NCBI GenBank assembly: GCA_003168375.1
Contig: PMSI01000003.1
Span: forward strand, 1,054,001 to 1,118,000
Direction of reading: 5' to 3'
Source: Vulcanimicrobiota bacterium
GTDB lineage: Bacteria; Vulcanimicrobiota; Vulcanimicrobiia; Vulcanimicrobiales; Vulcanimicrobiaceae
DNA length: 64,000 bases
Positions 50,571 to 59,551 of the stretch are shown in pieces. Numbering within the stretch: the stretch's first letter is position 1; every line of letters starts with the position of its first letter. A program made the translations under genes and the position numbers. Under the pieces are notes generated by a model, which saw only the letters and a program-made list of their open reading frames with translations, made no database searches and was not told where the DNA came from.

Positions 50571-50607
50571 CTCAGCGCCGCGCCGCGCCGCCACAGAAAG
50601 GGCCCCT

Positions 50608-51663
50608 ATGAGCGCTCTCCTTCGCGCCGCTCCACTGGCGCTGACGCTCGCGCTCGGCGCCTGCACCGGCAGCGGCGGCAGCGGCGCGCCGGTGGCGCCG
50701 ATCGCCGGGCCGGGCGCGACGCCGACGCCGACGCCTTTGCCGACCGCGACGCCGGTCCCCACGGCGACGTTCGGGCTGAGCGTCACGATCCCGAACCGTT
50801 CCGGCACGAGCGCGTCACGCTCTCCGCAGTACGTTTCGCAGGGCACGGCTTCGATCGCCGCCTATGACGGCAACTCGCTCATCTACGTCGGGAACGTCGT
50901 GCCCGGCACCCCGCCGACGCTCACGACCGTGTACGCGAAAGTCGGGACGACGACCGTGACCGGCGGGTCGTGCGTCACCGGTTCCTCGTCGACGACGTGC
51001 ACGATCTCACTCACCACGACGCCCGGTGCGCACGCGTTCGACGTGATCGCGTATCCCGTCGCGCAAGGCGGGTCGTCCGGCGGCAGCCTGGCGCGCTCAC
51101 CGAACGACGTCGGGACAATCCCGACGTTCACCGGCGTGATCTTGTCGGAAGGCGAGCTCGCGGTCACGCTGAGCGCCGGCGCGAATCCCGCCCAGACGAT
51201 CAACCCGCTCGGCGTCGCCGATCGGACGAACTTCACCGGCCCGGTGCTGACCCAGCATCTCAACGGCAACGGTCCGCTGGTCGGGATCATCGGGACGACG
51301 TACGCGTTCCAATACGTGGTTACCGATTCGTCGAACATGCAAGCCGGCGGCTTTCAGATCACGACGCCCGGCGACTACGACAACGGCCCGGTGACGATCG
51401 CCGAGACCGACGGCGGCGGCATCGTCACGATGACGGCGATTTCGCAGAGCACTCCGCCCGCGGCCACCGGCCCGCAGTCGTTCAACGTCACCTGCGCCGC
51501 CAACGGGACCGCGACGATCACCGCGTCGGCGAAGGCCAAGCCGAACGCGACGTATGCGTCGGCGCTCACGTACACGTCGAGCAACTATCCGACGGCGACG
51601 ATCGGAACGACGACCCTCCAATGCGTGCCGAACTCGGCGACGCTGCCGGTCACCGTCCAATAA
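50608..51663 (+). CDS. Surface lipoprotein, shared-block family (tandem copy 1)
   Basis: A 351-residue lipoprotein, lipobox 'LALGACTGS', Thr/Pro linker, then 'SRSPQYVSQGTASIAAYDGN', 'SCVTGSSSTTCTISL', 'GVILSEGELAVTLSAG' and C-terminal 'NATYASALTYTSSNYPTATI'. First of three tandem paralogues lying between flhA and flhB. Function unknown; Ser/Thr-rich beta fold. Confidence 0.78.
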   Translation: MSALLRAAPLALTLALGACTGSGGSGAPVAPIAGPGATPTPTPLPTATPVPTATFGLSVTIPNRSGTSASRSPQYVSQGTASIAAYDGNSLIYVGNVVPGTPPTLTTVYAKVGTTTVTGGSCVTGSSSTTCTISLTTTPGAHAFDVIAYPVAQGGSSGGSLARSPNDVGTIPTFTGVILSEGELAVTLSAGANPAQTINPLGVADRTNFTGPVLTQHLNGNGPLVGIIGTTYAFQYVVTDSSNMQAGGFQITTPGDYDNGPVTIAETDGGGIVTMTAISQSTPPAATGPQSFNVTCAANGTATITASAKAKPNATYASALTYTSSNYPTATIGTTTLQCVPNSATLPVTVQ

Positions 51664-51676
51664 GGTGAGAACGCAC

Positions 51677-52666
51677 ATGAGAGCACGACATCTCGCGGCA
51701 CTCGCCGCGATGCTCGCGGTTGCCGCTTGCGGCGGCGGGGGTGGGGGCGCCACGAACCCGGCCGCGCCGGCCGCGCCGACCACCGCGCCGCAAGGCCTCG
51801 GCACGATCCCGATGACGATCTCGATCCCGCGTGGCACGCCGTCCTCGTCGGCCCGCAGTCCGCAGTTCCTCTCCCCGAGTGTCGCAGCGCTCGCCGTCTA
51901 CGACGGGGCGACGCTGATCTACGTCGCAAACCTCGCCTTGGACAGCACACCGCAGTTCACGACGGTGTACGCGAAATCAGGCAGCACGACGGTGGCGTTC
52001 GGTTCGTGCACGTTCACGAGCAGCGCCGCGATTTGCACGCTGACCATCACGTCGACGATCGGCGCGCATCTCTTCGATCTCATCGGGTATCCGACGTCGC
52101 AGGGGACACAAGCGCAAACCGCGCAGCGCAAGGTCTCGGACACCGGAACGCCGCCGGTGTTCGCCGGCGTCATCTCCTCGGAAGGCGAGCTCTCCGCCAA
52201 CCTCAGCCCCGGCACGAACCCCGGGCAGACGCTCACGCTGCTCGGCGTCGCGTCGAAGATCATCTTCGCCGGATTGTCCGAGGCGGCGTTCAACTCCGTG
52301 ACGACCTATGGATACCGCCTCCAGGACTCGACGAACTCACAGATCGTGCTGCCGGGCAATGCCTACGACAATGGCCCCATCACGATCACCGCGGCGCCGA
52401 GCGGCATCGTGACGATCGCACCGAACTCGATCGCTACCCCACCGGCCGCCGTGGGCGATCAAAACTTCACGGTCACCTGCGTCAACGCGAGCGGTGGAAC
52501 GGTGACGATCTCGTTCGGGGCGCGGACGAGCCCCAACACCGCCTACGCATCCGGGCTCACGTACTCGACCGGCAATTACTCCGGCGCGACGATCACGACC
52601 ACGCCGTTTACGTGCGATCCGGCCACGTCTACGATCCCGATCACGGTACAGGGGAAACACTCATGA
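51677..52666 (+). CDS. Surface lipoprotein, shared-block family (tandem copy 2)
   Basis: A 329-residue paralogue, AAGGTGAG before the ATG, lipobox 'LAVAACGGGG'. 'ARSPQFLSPSVAALAVYDGA', 'SCTFTSSAAICTLTI', 'GVISSEGELSANLSPG', 'NAYDNGPITITAAPSG' mark the same fold. It overlaps the next gene by ATGA. Confidence 0.78.
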   Translation: MRARHLAALAAMLAVAACGGGGGGATNPAAPAAPTTAPQGLGTIPMTISIPRGTPSSSARSPQFLSPSVAALAVYDGATLIYVANLALDSTPQFTTVYAKSGSTTVAFGSCTFTSSAAICTLTITSTIGAHLFDLIGYPTSQGTQAQTAQRKVSDTGTPPVFAGVISSEGELSANLSPGTNPGQTLTLLGVASKIIFAGLSEAAFNSVTTYGYRLQDSTNSQIVLPGNAYDNGPITITAAPSGIVTIAPNSIATPPAAVGDQNFTVTCVNASGGTVTISFGARTSPNTAYASGLTYSTGNYSGATITTTPFTCDPATSTIPITVQGKHS

Positions 52667-53628
52667 GATCCGCACAGGTCGCGGCGCTCGCGCTGACGCT
52701 GGTCGCCGCCGGTTGCGGCGGGGGATCCGGCGGCGCCGCTTCGGCGCCCTCCGTTCCGGCGCCGACGAATGCACCGGCGTCGACGGCGACCATGACGCTG
52801 GCCATCTCATTTCCGTTCGGGACGGCGCCGAACTCTGCCGCACGAACGCCGCGGTACCTCTCCGACGGAACGGAGGCCCTCGCCGTCTACGACGGGGCGA
52901 CGCTGCTCTACGTCGGCAACCTGATCCTAACCACCTCGCCGGCATTCGTGACGCCGCCGGTTTATTCAAAATCCGGCACCACGACCGTCACCACCGGCGA
53001 CTGCGTCAGGGGCAATCTCGCTTCTACCTGCACGCTTACGATCACCACGGTTCCCGGACCGCACACGTTCGGCCTGACGGCGTACGCGGATTTTCAGGGC
53101 GGCTTCAGCCTGCCTGGAAGCGTGCGACGGAACGTGTCGGACATCGGCACGCCGCCGACGTTCACCGGCCTCATCCTCTCGGAGGGTGAGCTGGCGATGA
53201 CGGCCGTCGGGGGGAACAACTCGCCGCAGACGATCACGCTGCTCGGCGTCGCGGACATCGCCCAGTGGTTCGGCCCGCAGACCGCTTCGTTCAACCAGAC
53301 CGCTACCGTCGGTTACGAGATCCAAGAAGCGCGCTCCGGTCAAATCCTGTTGCCCGGCAACGCCTACGACAACGGGCCCGTCACGATCACGGCGTCGCCG
53401 AGCGGCATCCTCACGTTCACCCCGATCTCACAGAGCGTGCCGCCGGCAACGAACGGATCGCAGACGTTCAACGTCACGTGTTCCTCATCGAACGGGGGAC
53501 TCGTCACCTTCACCGCGAGTGCCGGAACCCACCCGAACGCGACCTACGCCTCCGGTCTGACGTACAACTCGAGCAACTACTCGAACGGAACGCTCAGCAC
53601 CCGAGGGTTCCGCTGCTTCGGCAGCTGA
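52663..53628 (+). CDS. Surface lipoprotein, shared-block family (tandem copy 3)
   Basis: A 321-residue paralogue, lipobox 'LVAAGCGGG', with 'ARTPRYLSDGTEALAVYDGA', 'DCVRGNLASTCTLTI', 'GLILSEGELAMTAVGG', 'NAYDNGPVTITASPSG' and the C-terminal 'NSSNYSNGTLSTRGFRC'. It is translationally coupled to copy 2 and converges on flhB with 6 bases between stops. Confidence 0.78.
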   Translation: MRSAQVAALALTLVAAGCGGGSGGAASAPSVPAPTNAPASTATMTLAISFPFGTAPNSAARTPRYLSDGTEALAVYDGATLLYVGNLILTTSPAFVTPPVYSKSGTTTVTTGDCVRGNLASTCTLTITTVPGPHTFGLTAYADFQGGFSLPGSVRRNVSDIGTPPTFTGLILSEGELAMTAVGGNNSPQTITLLGVADIAQWFGPQTASFNQTATVGYEIQEARSGQILLPGNAYDNGPVTITASPSGILTFTPISQSVPPATNGSQTFNVTCSSSNGGLVTFTASAGTHPNATYASGLTYNSSNYSNGTLSTRGFRCFGS

Positions 53629-53634
53629 CGGCGA

Positions 53635-54702
53635 CTACGCGATCGTGCGGTTCTTGAGCTTGTAGACGAACGCGATGATCTGCGCGACCGCGGCGTACAG
53701 GTCGGGCGGGACCGGGGAGTCCAGCTCGACCTTCGCATAGAGCGTCCGCGCGAGCGGCGGGTTCTCGAGGATCGGGATTCCGTGTTGGACGGCGAGCTCG
53801 CGGATGCGCTTCGCGATGAGGTCCGCGCCCTTGGCGGTCAGGATCGGCGCGTCCATCTTGAGGTCGTCCCACTCGAGCGCCACCGCGTAGTGGGTCGGGT
53901 TGGTCACGACGACGGTCGCTTTCGGCACGGCGGCCATCATGCGCTTGCGCGCCATCGCGCGCTGGCGCTGGCGCAGCGCGCTCTTCGCTTCCGGGTTGCC
54001 CTCCGACTGGCGGTGCTCGTCGCGAACCTCGGTCTTGGTCATCTTCAGCGACTGCTCGAGGCGGCGGCGCTCCCAGATGTAATCGAAGAGGCCCAGCAGC
54101 AGCAGCAGGATCCCGACCTTGACCCCGATCCCGAAGACGATCCCCTCGATCGCGATGATGATGTCGCGCGGCGCGGCGTGCGCCAGCGCGTAGAGCATGG
54201 TGAGGTTGTCCTTCACGCCGAGCCAGCAGATCACGATCACGATCGTCAGCTTCAGCAACTGTTTCGCGAGCTGCACGAGTGTCTGCGGCGAGAAGAAAAT
54301 GCGCTGAAAGCCGCTCAGCGGGTTCAGCTTGCTGAACTTCGGCGCGATCAGCTGCGGGGAGAACAGCAGCCCGAACTGCAGCACATTGGCGACGACCGCG
54401 AGCACCAGCGCCGACGCGAACGCCATCCCGAGCAGCGGCGTGTACGGCATGACGGCGGCGACGAACAGCCCGCCGACCGAGCGGATCGTGAGCTCTTCGT
54501 GCGATCCGGCGTGGGTGAGCGCGACCATGAACGCCTGTCCGCCGGCGTCGATCGCGGCCAGAAACCCGAGGTGCAGGGCGACCACGATCGCGATGAAGAT
54601 CGCCGAGCTGCCGATATCGTGCGAACGCGGGACCTGCCCGCGCTCGCGGGCCTCGCGCTTTCGTTTCGGAGTGGCTTTTTCGGTGGCGTCAGGGCGGGCC
54701 AT
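53635..54702 (-). CDS. flhB: Flagellar export protein FlhB
   Basis: A 355-residue protein with four membrane helices and the self-cleaving cytoplasmic domain carrying N-P-T-H ('VVVTNPTHYAVALEWD'). Cleavage there switches export from rod/hook to filament substrates. It starts 4 bases after fliR. Confidence 0.96.
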   Translation of the reverse strand: MARPDATEKATPKRKREARERGQVPRSHDIGSSAIFIAIVVALHLGFLAAIDAGGQAFMVALTHAGSHEELTIRSVGGLFVAAVMPYTPLLGMAFASALVLAVVANVLQFGLLFSPQLIAPKFSKLNPLSGFQRIFFSPQTLVQLAKQLLKLTIVIVICWLGVKDNLTMLYALAHAAPRDIIIAIEGIVFGIGVKVGILLLLLGLFDYIWERRRLEQSLKMTKTEVRDEHRQSEGNPEAKSALRQRQRAMARKRMMAAVPKATVVVTNPTHYAVALEWDDLKMDAPILTAKGADLIAKRIRELAVQHGIPILENPPLARTLYAKVELDSPVPPDLYAAVAQIIAFVYKLKNRTIA

Positions 54703-54706
54703 CGCG

Positions 54707-55531
54707 CTACGGGGTGGGGCTCGGGAGCGGGGAGGGACCGCCCGACGGGCTCATCGCCCGCAGGACCGTGTCGAGCTGGCGGGCCTGGGTGTCGACTAGC
54801 GCCGGGAAGACCGCGCCCATCAGCGGGAGCGAGACGATCAGCATGAGGAGTCCGATCGAGATCTGGATCGGGAATCCGACGATGAAGACGTTCATCTGCG
54901 GCGCGACCCGCGCCATCAGCCCGAGCATCACGTTGACCAGGAACAGCGCGATCGCGACCGGCGCGGCGATCTGGAAGACGATGAACAGCGCCTGCGCGAA
55001 GAAGCGCATCACGTCGCCGGCGACCAGCTCGGGCGTCCCGGCGAACGGCAGCGGGACGAGCTGGAACGACCCCGCGATCCCCGCGATCAGCACGTGGTGC
55101 GCGTCCAAGGCGAGGTAGAGCAGCGTCGCGAGCGCGAGCTCGAAGTTTCCGATGACGGTGACGTTCTGCGAGGTGAGCGGGTTGACGATGTTGACGACCG
55201 CGAAGCCGATCTGCACGTCGATGATCTCGCCGGCGAATTGGATCCCGGTGAACAGCAGGAACGCGACGAAGCCGAACACGAGCCCGACGAACGCTTGCGC
55301 CAGCACGGCGACCGCGAGCTCACCGAGACCGCCGAGCGGCGCGATCGGCGGCACGATCCGCACGATGACGAACGCCAGCATCAGTCCGAGACCGAACCGC
55401 ACCAGCTGCGGGATCTGCGTCTGCGAGAAGATCGGCACTAGCGCGAGCATGCAGCTCACCCGCACGAGCACCAGCAGCATCGTCTCGAACTGCGCCGTCC
55501 CCAGCCCGAAGACGTTGAACAGGGAAGTCAT
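54707..55531 (-). CDS. fliR: Flagellar export protein FliR
   Basis: A 274-residue membrane protein of six helices: 'ETMLLVLVRVSCMLALVPIF', 'FTGIQFAGEIIDVQIGFAVV'. Part of the FliPQR export gate. ATGA overlap with fliQ. Confidence 0.95.
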   Translation of the reverse strand: MTSLFNVFGLGTAQFETMLLVLVRVSCMLALVPIFSQTQIPQLVRFGLGLMLAFVIVRIVPPIAPLGGLGELAVAVLAQAFVGLVFGFVAFLLFTGIQFAGEIIDVQIGFAVVNIVNPLTSQNVTVIGNFELALATLLYLALDAHHVLIAGIAGSFQLVPLPFAGTPELVAGDVMRFFAQALFIVFQIAAPVAIALFLVNVMLGLMARVAPQMNVFIVGFPIQISIGLLMLIVSLPLMGAVFPALVDTQARQLDTVLRAMSPSGGPSPLPSPTP

Positions 55532-55797
55532 TGGATGAACTGAGGTATGTTGGTGAAGACTCGGGTCGTGAAGTCGGTGAGCAGCGCCAGCATGAACGGG
55601 CCGAACAGGAGGATCGCGAGCGCGACGACCACGATCTTGGGGATGAAGGCGAGCGTCGGTTCCTGGATCTGCGTAACGGCCTGAAACACCGAGACGATCA
55701 GCCCGGTCGCGAGCCCCAGCAGCAGCGCCGGCGCGCACACGAGCAGCGCGATGAAGATCGCTTCGCGACCGAGCGAGAGCGCCGCGGCGTACGTCAC
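55528..55797 (-). CDS. fliQ: Flagellar export protein FliQ
   Basis: An 89-residue protein with two helices and the typical 'VSVFQAVTQIQEPTLAFIPK' hairpin. It packs around FliP/FliR in the gate. GTGA overlap with fliP. Confidence 0.95.
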   Translation of the reverse strand: MTYAAALSLGREAIFIALLVCAPALLLGLATGLIVSVFQAVTQIQEPTLAFIPKIVVVALAILLFGPFMLALLTDFTTRVFTNIPQFIQ

Positions 55798-56582
55798 CGC
55801 TGGAAACTCGCGAACAAGGCGGCGACGGTCAGGTTCCAGCCGTCGACCAGCAGGAAGATCAGGATCTTGAACGGGAGCGAGATGATGACCGGCGGGATCA
55901 TCATCATCCCCATCGAGAGCAGCACGGACGCGACCACCATGTCGATCACGATGAACGGGATGTAGATCGCGAAGCCGATCTGGAACGCCGTCTTCAGCTC
56001 GCTGATCACGAACGCGGGCACCAGCAGGTACGTCGGCACTTCGGCCTGGTTCGCCGGCCGCTTCTCCTTCGTGAGCGAGTAGAAGAGCGCGATGTCCTTC
56101 TCACGGGTCTGCTTGAACATGAACGCGCGGAGCGGTTTCGCGGCTCGGTCGACGGCGACCGATTGCGAGATCTTGTTCGAGAGGTACGGCTGCAGCGCGT
56201 TCTTGTTGATATCCTGGATCACCGGGTTCATCACGAAAAACGTCAGCAGCAGCGAGAGCCCGACCAGCACCTGTGTCGGCGGAACCTGCTGCGTCCCGAG
56301 CGCGGTCCGCACGAACGAGAGGACGATGACGATCCGCGTGAACGAGGTCAGCAGGACCAGCAGCGTCGGCGCCAGCGTGACGACCGTCAGCAGGACCAGG
56401 ATCTGCAGCGAGAGGGCGACGTCCGATGGTTTGGTTGCCGGGCTGACGCCGATGTTGATGCGCGGGATCGGGATCGTCGGGTTGGCCGGTCCGGCGCTCT
56501 GCGCGAACGCGGGTACGGCGAAGACGACGATGGCGAACAGCGAGGCCAGCGCGGCAATGACGATGAGGAGACGGCGGTTCAC
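55794..56582 (-). CDS. fliP: Flagellar export protein FliP
   Basis: A 262-residue protein with a cleavable signal (ending 'VPAFAQS') and four helices: 'LTSFTRIVIVLSFVRTALGT', 'IPFIVIDMVVASVLLSMGMM'. It forms the core of the export gate. GTG start overlaps the fliO stop. Confidence 0.96.
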   Translation of the reverse strand: MNRRLLIVIAALASLFAIVVFAVPAFAQSAGPANPTIPIPRINIGVSPATKPSDVALSLQILVLLTVVTLAPTLLVLLTSFTRIVIVLSFVRTALGTQQVPPTQVLVGLSLLLTFFVMNPVIQDINKNALQPYLSNKISQSVAVDRAAKPLRAFMFKQTREKDIALFYSLTKEKRPANQAEVPTYLLVPAFVISELKTAFQIGFAIYIPFIVIDMVVASVLLSMGMMMIPPVIISLPFKILIFLLVDGWNLTVAALFASFQR

Positions 56583-56881
56583 GGCTGCTTTCGGAATCTC
56601 TGCAAGAGGCGGAGCACCGCATCGCGTTGCTCGCCGAGCGCCTTCCGTTGCGTCTCGATGTAGGGGTCGACGACATCACCCGGGACGTCGGCGATATGGG
56701 TGACCCCGGCGGATCCTCCGCCTACCAGATAGTATCGGTCGCCGACCTTCACGACGTGAAGGGTCACGTTCTGTGCCAAGAACGTCGACTCGACGACCGT
56801 GACCAGCCGCTTCCCGGTCGCCGCCACGATCCGGCCGCGGTTGAGCATCCGGACCGCGTACGTCAGGCCGACCAGAAGCAC
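56579..56881 (-). CDS. fliO: Flagellar biosynthesis protein FliO-like
   Basis: The C-terminal ~100 residues match FliO ('RGRIVAATGKRLVTVVEST', 'VVKVGDRYYLVGGGSAGVTH'). The visible start codon (GTG 56881) would cut the membrane helix short. In the same frame the helix continues upstream as 'FGVVLQAIWALAVVAV' to just after the fliN stop, where only a CTG (near 56932) is available. Translation may start there or by reinitiation after fliN. FliO assists FliP assembly. Confidence 0.75.
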   Translation of the reverse strand: MLLVGLTYAVRMLNRGRIVAATGKRLVTVVESTFLAQNVTLHVVKVGDRYYLVGGGSAGVTHIADVPGDVVDPYIETQRKALGEQRDAVLRLLQRFRKQP

Positions 56882-56934
56882 GGCGACGACCGCCAGCGCC
56901 CAGATCGCCTGCAGAACGACGCCGAAGGTCAGCG

Positions 56935-57795
56935 CTACACCTTGTCGACGACGGGGTTGAGCTCGCTGATCTTCACGGCGAACTTGTCGTCGACGACCAC
57001 CACCTCGCCGCGCGCGATGAGGATGTTGTTCACGTAGAGGTCGATCGGCTCGGTCGAGAGCTTGTCGAGCTCGAACACGCTGCCGGTCGTCATCGAGACG
57101 ACCTCGCGCAACGAGAGCTCCGTCTGACCCAGGACCGCCGAGATCTCGAGCGGGACGTCGTGCACCAGATCGAGGTTCGCATGGCCGGGCGCGGCGGTGC
57201 GCATCGGCGTCGGCTGCATCGAAGCGAACGTGACCGGCTGCCCTTCCTCGACGTGCCGCACCGCGGCGGCGGCCGGGCGCGGTGCCTGCGGCCCGAGCCG
57301 GTGCTGCGCCAGGACGTCGAAGTCGAGGGTGAGACTGGTCTTGAAGCCCGCGCCGAGGTCGAGCGACGCGCTGAACGTCGTGAACGGCGGCGCGGGGAAG
57401 GCACCGGCGTCGGTCGCGACGGTCGACTCGATCCCGGTCGCTGCATGGTTCGTATCGCTCGCGAGCGCCTCGCCCATCGCGCTCGAGATCTGCGCGACGG
57501 TCTCGGCGACGATCGAGAGCTGCATCGCGTCGAGCTCTCCGCCGTCGCCCGGGGTACCGAGCATCAGCTCGACGATCCGCGCCAGGTCGCGCTTGCGGTA
57601 GCGAGCGACGAACGCGAGGTCGGCCGAGGGGATCCGAGTGACGGTCGCCACCACGTCCGGGTCGATGCGGATCGACGACTCGCTCGCGGTACGGGCCGAT
57701 TTGCCGGCCGCGACGGTGCGGCCGGCAAGCGTGCCAAGGACGCTCGCGGCCGAGGCGAACATCGCGTCGGCGATGGGTCGAAGGCTGTCGGGCAC
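56935..57795 (-). CDS. fliN: Flagellar motor switch protein FliN/FliY type
   Basis: A 286-residue protein. The last ~80 residues are the SpoA/FliN domain ('VPLEISAVLGQTELSLREVV', 'LYVNNILIARGEVVVVDDKF'). The N-terminal ~190 residues include 'ELDAMQLSIVAETVAQISSA', resembling the CheC-like part of FliY, so it is longer than E. coli FliN (137). It forms the C-ring with FliM. GTG start 2 bases after fliM. Confidence 0.88.
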   Translation of the reverse strand: MPDSLRPIADAMFASAASVLGTLAGRTVAAGKSARTASESSIRIDPDVVATVTRIPSADLAFVARYRKRDLARIVELMLGTPGDGGELDAMQLSIVAETVAQISSAMGEALASDTNHAATGIESTVATDAGAFPAPPFTTFSASLDLGAGFKTSLTLDFDVLAQHRLGPQAPRPAAAAVRHVEEGQPVTFASMQPTPMRTAAPGHANLDLVHDVPLEISAVLGQTELSLREVVSMTTGSVFELDKLSTEPIDLYVNNILIARGEVVVVDDKFAVKISELNPVVDKV

Positions 57796-57797
57796 CG

Positions 57798-58781
57798 TTA
57801 CTCCTCGTTCTCGACGATGCGGCTGACGCGAACCGCGAGCTTGTCGCGATTGACGCCGGGGAAGACCTTGAACTTCTCTCGATCGTTCACCGTCACCGCC
57901 AGCGGCTCATCGACCGATTTGTCGAACATCAGCAAGTCGCCCGGCTGCAGCGCGATCAGGTCACGCAGCGAAACGACGGTCTTGCCCAGCTCGACCTTCA
58001 CGTCGACCGGGGCGCGCTCGACGTTGCGGGCGAGCTGCGCGATGTCAACGTCGGTCATCCCGCGGCCGGCGACGACGCTCGGCGACCACTGGAAGTCCGA
58101 GAGCTGCGGCCCGATCTGCTGCAGCACGAGATACGGCAGGCAGAAGTTCATCACGCCGGTCATGTCGCCGACCTTGAGCTCGCACGAGACGAACGCGACG
58201 ATCTGGTCGAGCGGGATGATCCGCGGGATGAACTGCGGGTTCGAGTCGAGCGCCTCGATCTTGAGCGAGAGCGTCAGCAGGTAGTTCCACGACTCACGAT
58301 AGCTGTTGAGCATGCGGGCCATGAAGCGCTGCATCAGCGTGCGCTCGATGTCGGTCAGGTCGCGGAGCTTCTGCGGGTACCAGCCCGGGCCGCCGAGCAG
58401 CCGGTCGATGATCGAGAACACCAGGTTCAGATCGAGCTGTGCCATCCCTGAACCCGGCAGCGGGTCCATCGAGAAGATCGAGAGGATCGACGGGTTCCCG
58501 ATCGAGGCGATGAAGTCGCCGTAGCTGATCTGCTCGATCGAGACGATCGTCGCCTCGACTCGCGTCCGCAGGTAGACCGAGAGCGAGTTGTTGAGCAGCC
58601 GCGTGAAGTTGTCGTGCAGCGTCCGCAGCGTCTGGAGCTGGTTCGTGCTGAACTTGTCGAGCCGCTTGTTGAACCGGAAGTCGAACGACTTGATCTTCCG
58701 AACTTCGGGCACCGCCGCGGTCTCCGGCGCCGCCAGCTGGTTGACCAGAGCATCGATTTCTTCTTGAGAAAGCACGCTCAT
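57798..58781 (-). CDS. fliM: Flagellar motor switch protein FliM
   Basis: A 327-residue protein: N-terminal CheY-binding motif 'LSQEEIDALVNQL', middle domain with 'DLTDIERTLMQRFMARML', C-terminal SpoA domain ('LQPGDLLMFDK'). It receives CheY-P and sets rotation. ATGA overlap with motB. Confidence 0.96.
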   Translation of the reverse strand: MSVLSQEEIDALVNQLAAPETAAVPEVRKIKSFDFRFNKRLDKFSTNQLQTLRTLHDNFTRLLNNSLSVYLRTRVEATIVSIEQISYGDFIASIGNPSILSIFSMDPLPGSGMAQLDLNLVFSIIDRLLGGPGWYPQKLRDLTDIERTLMQRFMARMLNSYRESWNYLLTLSLKIEALDSNPQFIPRIIPLDQIVAFVSCELKVGDMTGVMNFCLPYLVLQQIGPQLSDFQWSPSVVAGRGMTDVDIAQLARNVERAPVDVKVELGKTVVSLRDLIALQPGDLLMFDKSVDEPLAVTVNDREKFKVFPGVNRDKLAVRVSRIVENEE

Positions 58782-59551
58782 GGGTTTGCCTCAGTCTCCG
58801 GGACGGGGGTCGGCGTGCTTGCGCCGTTCAGGATCACGATGTCGACGCGCCGGTTCTGCTGGCGGTGCGCATCGGTGTCGTTGGGGAACTTCGGGTGGAA
58901 CTCGCCGTAGCCGGCGAACGAGATGCGGGTCGGGTCGATCTTCTCCCGTTCGACCAGGTAGCGCGTGACGCCGGTCGCGCGGGCGGCGGAGAGCTCCCAG
59001 TTGCTCGGATACGCCGCCGTCGCGATCGGGACGTTGTCGGTGCTGCCTTCGACGCGCACCGCGTTGCGCACGTTGCGCAGCTGTCCCGCGACGACCGCGA
59101 GGAGCCGCTGCGTCTCGGGACGCAGATCAGCCGAACCCGAGTTGTAGTACGCCTTGTCGCTGAGCAGCGTAATGACCAGGCCTTGTTTGGTGATGCGGGT
59201 CTGGACCTTCGACTGCAGGTTCTGCTGCGCGATGTACCGGTCGAGCTGCGACTTCGCATCGGCCATGTTCGCTTCGTCGGTGTGGCCGCGCTCGGAACCG
59301 ATCGCCCCGCCGTTGGGGGGCTCGTTGATCGAGCTCGAGCTGTTGAACCCACCGGAGATCGCACGCGCCAGCTTGTTGAACTTCACCGCGGAGATGTTCG
59401 AGATCGCAAAGAGGATGATGAACAGCGCCAGCAGGAGCGTGATCATGTCGGCGTAGGTCAGCAGCCAGCGCATCATGCCGGCGCTCTCCAGCGCTTCCCG
59501 GTCGCTGCCGCGCCGCAGACGCGAGCGCGATTCGGTCCTGGTCAGCGCCAC
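58778..59551 (-). CDS. motB: Flagellar stator protein MotB
   Basis: A 257-residue protein with one helix carrying the ion-channel Asp ('WLLTYADMITLLLALFIILF') and a C-terminal OmpA-like peptidoglycan-binding domain ('VEGSTDNVP', 'NWELSAARA', 'NRRVDIVIL'). It anchors the stator. GTG start directly abuts the motA stop. Confidence 0.95.
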   Translation of the reverse strand: MALTRTESRSRLRRGSDREALESAGMMRWLLTYADMITLLLALFIILFAISNISAVKFNKLARAISGGFNSSSSINEPPNGGAIGSERGHTDEANMADAKSQLDRYIAQQNLQSKVQTRITKQGLVITLLSDKAYYNSGSADLRPETQRLLAVVAGQLRNVRNAVRVEGSTDNVPIATAAYPSNWELSAARATGVTRYLVEREKIDPTRISFAGYGEFHPKFPNDTDAHRQQNRRVDIVILNGASTPTPVPETEANP

